NCBI GenBank assembly: GCA_050732995.1 | Contig: JBOHSA010000007.1 | Location: forward strand, 1-16,715 | Length of the DNA: 16,715 nucleotides | Origin: JBOHSA01 sp050732995 | Lineage (GTDB): Bacteria > Gemmatimonadota > Gemmatimonadetes > Gemmatimonadales > GWC2-71-9 | Reading direction: 5' to 3' | Shown here: in pieces, positions 14,051 to 16,715 of the stretch | Numbering within the stretch: position 1 is the stretch's first letter | How the letters are laid out: each line of letters begins with the position of its first letter | The notes under the pieces: generated by a model | Database searches by the model: none | What the model saw: only the letters and a program-made list of their open reading frames with translations | Told to the model about the DNA's origin: nothing | Position numbers and translations under genes: made by a program

Positions 14051-15619
14051 CTAGCTGACTTCCGCTTCGAACGCTCCGGTTAAAATCCGTCCGTGGCGCT
14101 TGACCTGCACCCAGATCCGGTAACGACCGGGCTGCGGGAACGCGTACGGAAAGGAAAGGGAGCTGGAAGCGGAGAGCGGTCCACGCCGATGTGGACCGTG
14201 GTCGAGGCTCGCAGCGGGGCGTACCGGTCCCTGCTCCCCGCTCCCTTGCAGCGCGGCCATCTTCCTCGCCACCGACCCGCGCACCGTGTCCTCCGGCCCG
14301 CGCAGCAGGAACGTCTGTTGCGCCGCCCACGAGATCGTGCCGAGCGGGTGCAGGTGCACGAAGACCGCGCCGTCCTCCCGCGTGACCGCCGTGTGTCCGG
14401 TCATGCCCATGTAGGGCTCGAGCTCGGCGGGTTCACCCCGGGGCCCACGTACCACGAACCGTAAAGCCGCGTCCGCGTTGGCCACGAGCGGCTCGCTCCC
14501 GCGCTCCCAAGTCATGGTCGAGCCGTCGGACAGCGTCACCACGTCTCTCGTGTCCCGCGTCTCGCTTGCCGTCCACCATGCGTCGTCCGGGTCCCCGGGC
14601 CGGAACACGCCGCGGGCTTCCGTCGCGGGAAGCTCCACCGTGTCGGTCAGCGTCTGCGCGAACCCGCTTTCGTGCACGATGTCCGCGTACACGCGGTAGC
14701 GACCCGCGGGCAGCTGGGGGAGGGGAGGCAGCGGCGTGTCGAACGTGTTGGAATCGATCGGCACGGGATGCAGGTGCGCGAAGGCGTCGAGGCCGCCGTC
14801 ACCCACGAGAAACAGGTGCATCAGCCGTCCGTGGTCGGGAACGAGCGGCGTCCACCGCCGCGAGAGCCAGGCCGAGTCGTCGAGGGCGAGGCGAAGCACG
14901 CGCCGGGCGGCAGGTGCGGCGCCGTCCGAGTGCACACTCGCCGTGGCGTGAAACGGCCGATACAGATTCCCGCGGTACTCGGCGTCGACCCCGGTCCACC
15001 AGGCTCGTCCGAGGAAGAGCAGGCCGGCCAGGACCACCGTCCCGGCGCCGACGGTGATCCGCGCCCGGCGCACCCGGTGGGGATCGGGCGCCTCGCCGGG
15101 GGGCAGGACGCTCTCCCGCACCGCGGCCCCGATGATGGTGAGCGCGCCGATGAACAGGACCGCGCCCAGGCCGAGCAGCGCGAAGCCGAGCGGACGCTGG
15201 AGCTCGAGCCGGCGCGTCGCAATCGCCTGGACTGGGACGATGGCGGTGCCGGATCCGGCCGTGCCTTCGACGGCGACGTGCACGCTGTAGGAGCCGACGG
15301 TCATCAGCCACAGCGCGGCGCTGTACAGCGCCGGATCGCCGGGAACGGAGTCGGCCAGGTCGGCGGGCGGGGCGCCTTCGGTCCCCGCGTCCCAGCGCAC
15401 CGGCAGCACCGTGACCCGGCGCACGCCCGCCCCTCCCTCGCTGCCGAGGATCCGGACGCTGATCTGGGCGAGTCCGGGCACGACTCCCGGCGATCGCACG
15501 ATCACGCGTATGGGATAGGGCCCCGCACTCCCTTCGAAGTACGTGTCCGGACTGCCGACGTGCGCCGAGAGGACGAGGACGAGGGCGGCGAGCGCCAGGG
15601 GGGGGGGGACGCGCTTCAC
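14051..15619 (-). CDS. Membrane-anchored protein with two HLHP-motif periplasmic modules (FixH/YtkA-like, putative metal-related)
   Basis: 522 residues. A signal-like hydrophobic start (5-20) precedes an extracytoplasmic beta domain (about 25-135, FEGSAGPYPIRVIVRSPG, resembling FixH/YtkA-like modules). Two membrane segments follow at about 143-167 and 187-206, then a large domain at 207-522. That domain contains DHGRLMHLFLV then AHLHPV (262-286), and MGMTGHTAVTREDG then FVHLHPLG (404-427), plus HGPH at about 474-477. The paired His motifs suggest metal (perhaps copper) binding, and related sequences occur in metal-handling contexts; this is an inference. GTG 15619 overlaps the upstream stop as GTGA. 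A C11 run begins 11 nt after the start of the gene, where a one-base slip would destroy the frame. A longer open frame reaching 16672 is a shadow of the upstream gene. Confidence 0.8.
   Translation of the reverse strand: MKRVPPPLALAALVLVLSAHVGSPDTYFEGSAGPYPIRVIVRSPGVVPGLAQISVRILGSEGGAGVRRVTVLPVRWDAGTEGAPPADLADSVPGDPALYSAALWLMTVGSYSVHVAVEGTAGSGTAIVPVQAIATRRLELQRPLGFALLGLGAVLFIGALTIIGAAVRESVLPPGEAPDPHRVRRARITVGAGTVVLAGLLFLGRAWWTGVDAEYRGNLYRPFHATASVHSDGAAPAARRVLRLALDDSAWLSRRWTPLVPDHGRLMHLFLVGDGGLDAFAHLHPVPIDSNTFDTPLPPLPQLPAGRYRVYADIVHESGFAQTLTDTVELPATEARGVFRPGDPDDAWWTASETRDTRDVVTLSDGSTMTWERGSEPLVANADAALRFVVRGPRGEPAELEPYMGMTGHTAVTREDGAVFVHLHPLGTISWAAQQTFLLRGPEDTVRGSVARKMAALQGSGEQGPVRPAASLDHGPHRRGPLSASSSLSFPYAFPQPGRYRIWVQVKRHGRILTGAFEAEVS
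15598..15608 (-). repeat. C11 homopolymer just after the start codon of the HLHP gene
   Basis: Eleven G on the plus strand (C11 in the coding strand) cover nucleotides 12-22 of the HLHP gene and encode the PPPL part of its signal region. The position is that of a typical phase-variable tract, but sequencing error in the run length is also possible. Confidence 0.8.
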
Positions 15620-16715
15620 CGCTTGACCCTCGCCAGCCACTTTCCCCAGGCGAGGCCGATCCGGGCGGACACGAAGGCGATCCCCACCGCGACGGCGAGC
15701 CCCGTGGCGAAAACCGCCGCGCTCGGGTCGCGGCCCCACCACTCGTAGCGCCAGGGGCCCAGGCGGCTCGAGTAGTCCCACCGGTCGGCGGTGAAGAACC
15801 AGTTGCGCGCCGCCGGCGTGAGCATGAACTCGGCGAAGAACCACTGCGCCGCGAGGAGCAGCGCCACGAAGGCGACGCCCAGCGCTGCGGCCTGCAGCCA
15901 GTCGCTCCGTCCGCGCAGCCGTCGCAGCAGCAGGTCGAGGCCGACCGCGGGAACGACGAGCAGGAGCGGGAACGGATACGGCACCATATGGGTGACCGGG
16001 TTGAGAATCGGCGCGAGTAGCGGTCGGGCGGGGAACAGGGCGAGGATCCAGTTCATCGCGAGGTTCAAGCCGACGTAGATCGCCGCCACCGTCGTCGCCG
16101 GCCAGGCGAGGCGTAAGGCCCGGGCCGGCCCGAGCAGCAGCACGGGGAAAATGCCGGCCGTCACCTTGTAGAACAGCGAGCCGTGCATCCGGTTCGGCAT
16201 GGCGATGTACTCGGTGGCCATGACCGCGACCATGACGACCACGATCCCGGCGGTGTAGGCGAACATCCAGCGGGTGGCGGGCGCTTCCGCCCCCGGCGGG
16301 GCGGCGTTCTGGCGCGCAAGCACGAGCAGCATGGCGCCCAGCTGAATCGTGACGATGCCGAGCGCGAGCACGGCATGCGGTGGGGACAGGATTTCGACGT
16401 CGAGCCCGTAGGCGTTGTGCCACCAGTTGTCGAACGGCGCCGAGGTGATCATCGCGATGGCGCCCCAGATCGCGACCCAGGCGCCGAGGGGTCCGCGGAA
16501 GCCCCAGAAACTGACGCCCGCTGCCCGCTCCTCCGGCGTGCCGGCGAAGCTGATTCGCAGGACGAGCCAGCCGCAGGCCACGCCGGCGAGCGCCCCACCG
16601 AGGTAGATGGCCAGATGGGCCGGTGTCCAGAACGTGTCGCGCCCGATGGTCCGGTGCCACGAGATGTCCCACAGCACGCCGACGACGGCGCTGGTCGCCG
16701 CGAGCAGGGCGGCGG
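15616..16715 (-). CDS. Polytopic membrane protein of unknown function, partial (5' end beyond window)
   Basis: The frame is open to the right edge, and the residues before the first in-window GTG (16677) are hydrophobic (AALLAATSAVVGVLWDISWH), so the true start lies outside and the first membrane segment is included here. From GTG 16677 there are 353 residues with about nine hydrophobic segments. Conserved-looking motifs near membrane borders include WDISWH, DTFWTPAHLAIYLGG, FDNWWHNAYGLDVEILSPPHA, EYIAMPNRMH and NPVTHMVPYPFPLL. Near the C-terminus there is an aromatic segment (NWFFTADRWDY, then RLGPWRYEWWGRD) and a final membrane helix. The buried His, Trp and Asp residues would suit a metal- or heme-related or transport role, but no known family is recognised with confidence. 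The stop overlaps the next gene's GTG (GTGA), so both are translationally coupled. Confidence 0.78.
   Translation of the reverse strand, partial: AALLAATSAVVGVLWDISWHRTIGRDTFWTPAHLAIYLGGALAGVACGWLVLRISFAGTPEERAAGVSFWGFRGPLGAWVAIWGAIAMITSAPFDNWWHNAYGLDVEILSPPHAVLALGIVTIQLGAMLLVLARQNAAPPGAEAPATRWMFAYTAGIVVVMVAVMATEYIAMPNRMHGSLFYKVTAGIFPVLLLGPARALRLAWPATTVAAIYVGLNLAMNWILALFPARPLLAPILNPVTHMVPYPFPLLLVVPAVGLDLLLRRLRGRSDWLQAAALGVAFVALLLAAQWFFAEFMLTPAARNWFFTADRWDYSSRLGPWRYEWWGRDPSAAVFATGLAVAVGIAFVSARIGLAWGKWLARVKR

Noticed and set aside
11994..14330. Minus-strand open frame of 778 codons
   Set aside because: It crosses the YceI-TPR and MBL genes out of frame with no domain or ribosome site.
14051..16672. 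873-codon minus frame as one fusion protein
   Set aside because: The part beyond 15619 is an out-of-frame shadow of the membrane protein gene; GTG 15619 with the GTGA overlap is the better start.
1..16715. Mobile elements, tRNA/rRNA genes, CRISPR arrays or riboswitches
   Set aside because: No transposase or integrase, no terminal repeats, no regularly spaced repeats and no RNA gene signature seen by eye; the only periodic array is the short heptamer set at 6018-6089.

Overview
The window is a compact, very GC-rich stretch of bacterial chromosome with fourteen protein-coding loci, no RNA gene, no transposase and no CRISPR array. The base composition, the many secreted or periplasmic proteins, and the types of protein present (BIG2 plus LVIVD propeller, YceI fused to TPR, secreted M20 amidohydrolase, LACTB-like S12 hydrolase) resemble soil or sediment Gemmatimonadota or a related phylum. 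That placement is an inference from style; no marker gene here proves it.

Layout. (1) 1-216 (+): C-terminal end of a DNA polymerase IV-like protein, with an apparent frameshift in a long G tract. (2) 213-2627 (-): a likely operon of a secreted YVTN-type propeller, a ParB-domain protein starting 1 nt after the propeller stop, and a small protein with an apparent one-base frameshift. (3) 2708-4741 (+), divergent from the first propeller: a secreted protein with Ig-like domains followed by an LVIVD propeller. (4) 4719-6933 (-): a 5'-truncated DUF4349 protein, a tandem-ACT protein, a 72-bp inverted array of heptamers, and a secreted M20D amidohydrolase. (5) 7044-9618 (+): a DUF805-SRPBCC fusion and a LACTB-like serine hydrolase, almost touching and probably co-transcribed from a candidate promoter at 6976-7004. 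(6) 9622-11939 (-): a histidine kinase and an OmpR-family regulator overlapping by 4 nt. (7) 12123-13130 (+): a secreted YceI-TPR fusion. (8) 13127-16715 (-): a polytopic membrane protein cut by the window edge, a membrane-anchored protein with two HLHP motifs overlapping it by GTGA, and a periplasmic metallo-beta-lactamase-fold hydrolase.

Packing is extreme. Convergent genes meet with overlaps of 4, 23 and 4 nt or a gap of 3 nt, and two of these junctions share one palindrome (TTAA, CTAG) as the stop codon of both genes, so there is no space between them for ordinary intrinsic terminators. Slippery homopolymers of 9-11 G/C recur. One coincides with the frameshift in the polymerase gene and another sits just after the start codon of the HLHP gene.

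The best candidate for an undescribed system is the cluster at 13127-16715: a multi-pass membrane protein with conserved-looking Trp/His motifs, translationally coupled to an anchored periplasmic protein with two DHG/GH...HLHP modules, followed by an exported MBL hydrolase. The context suggests envelope metal or redox handling, but no substrate can be read from the sequence.
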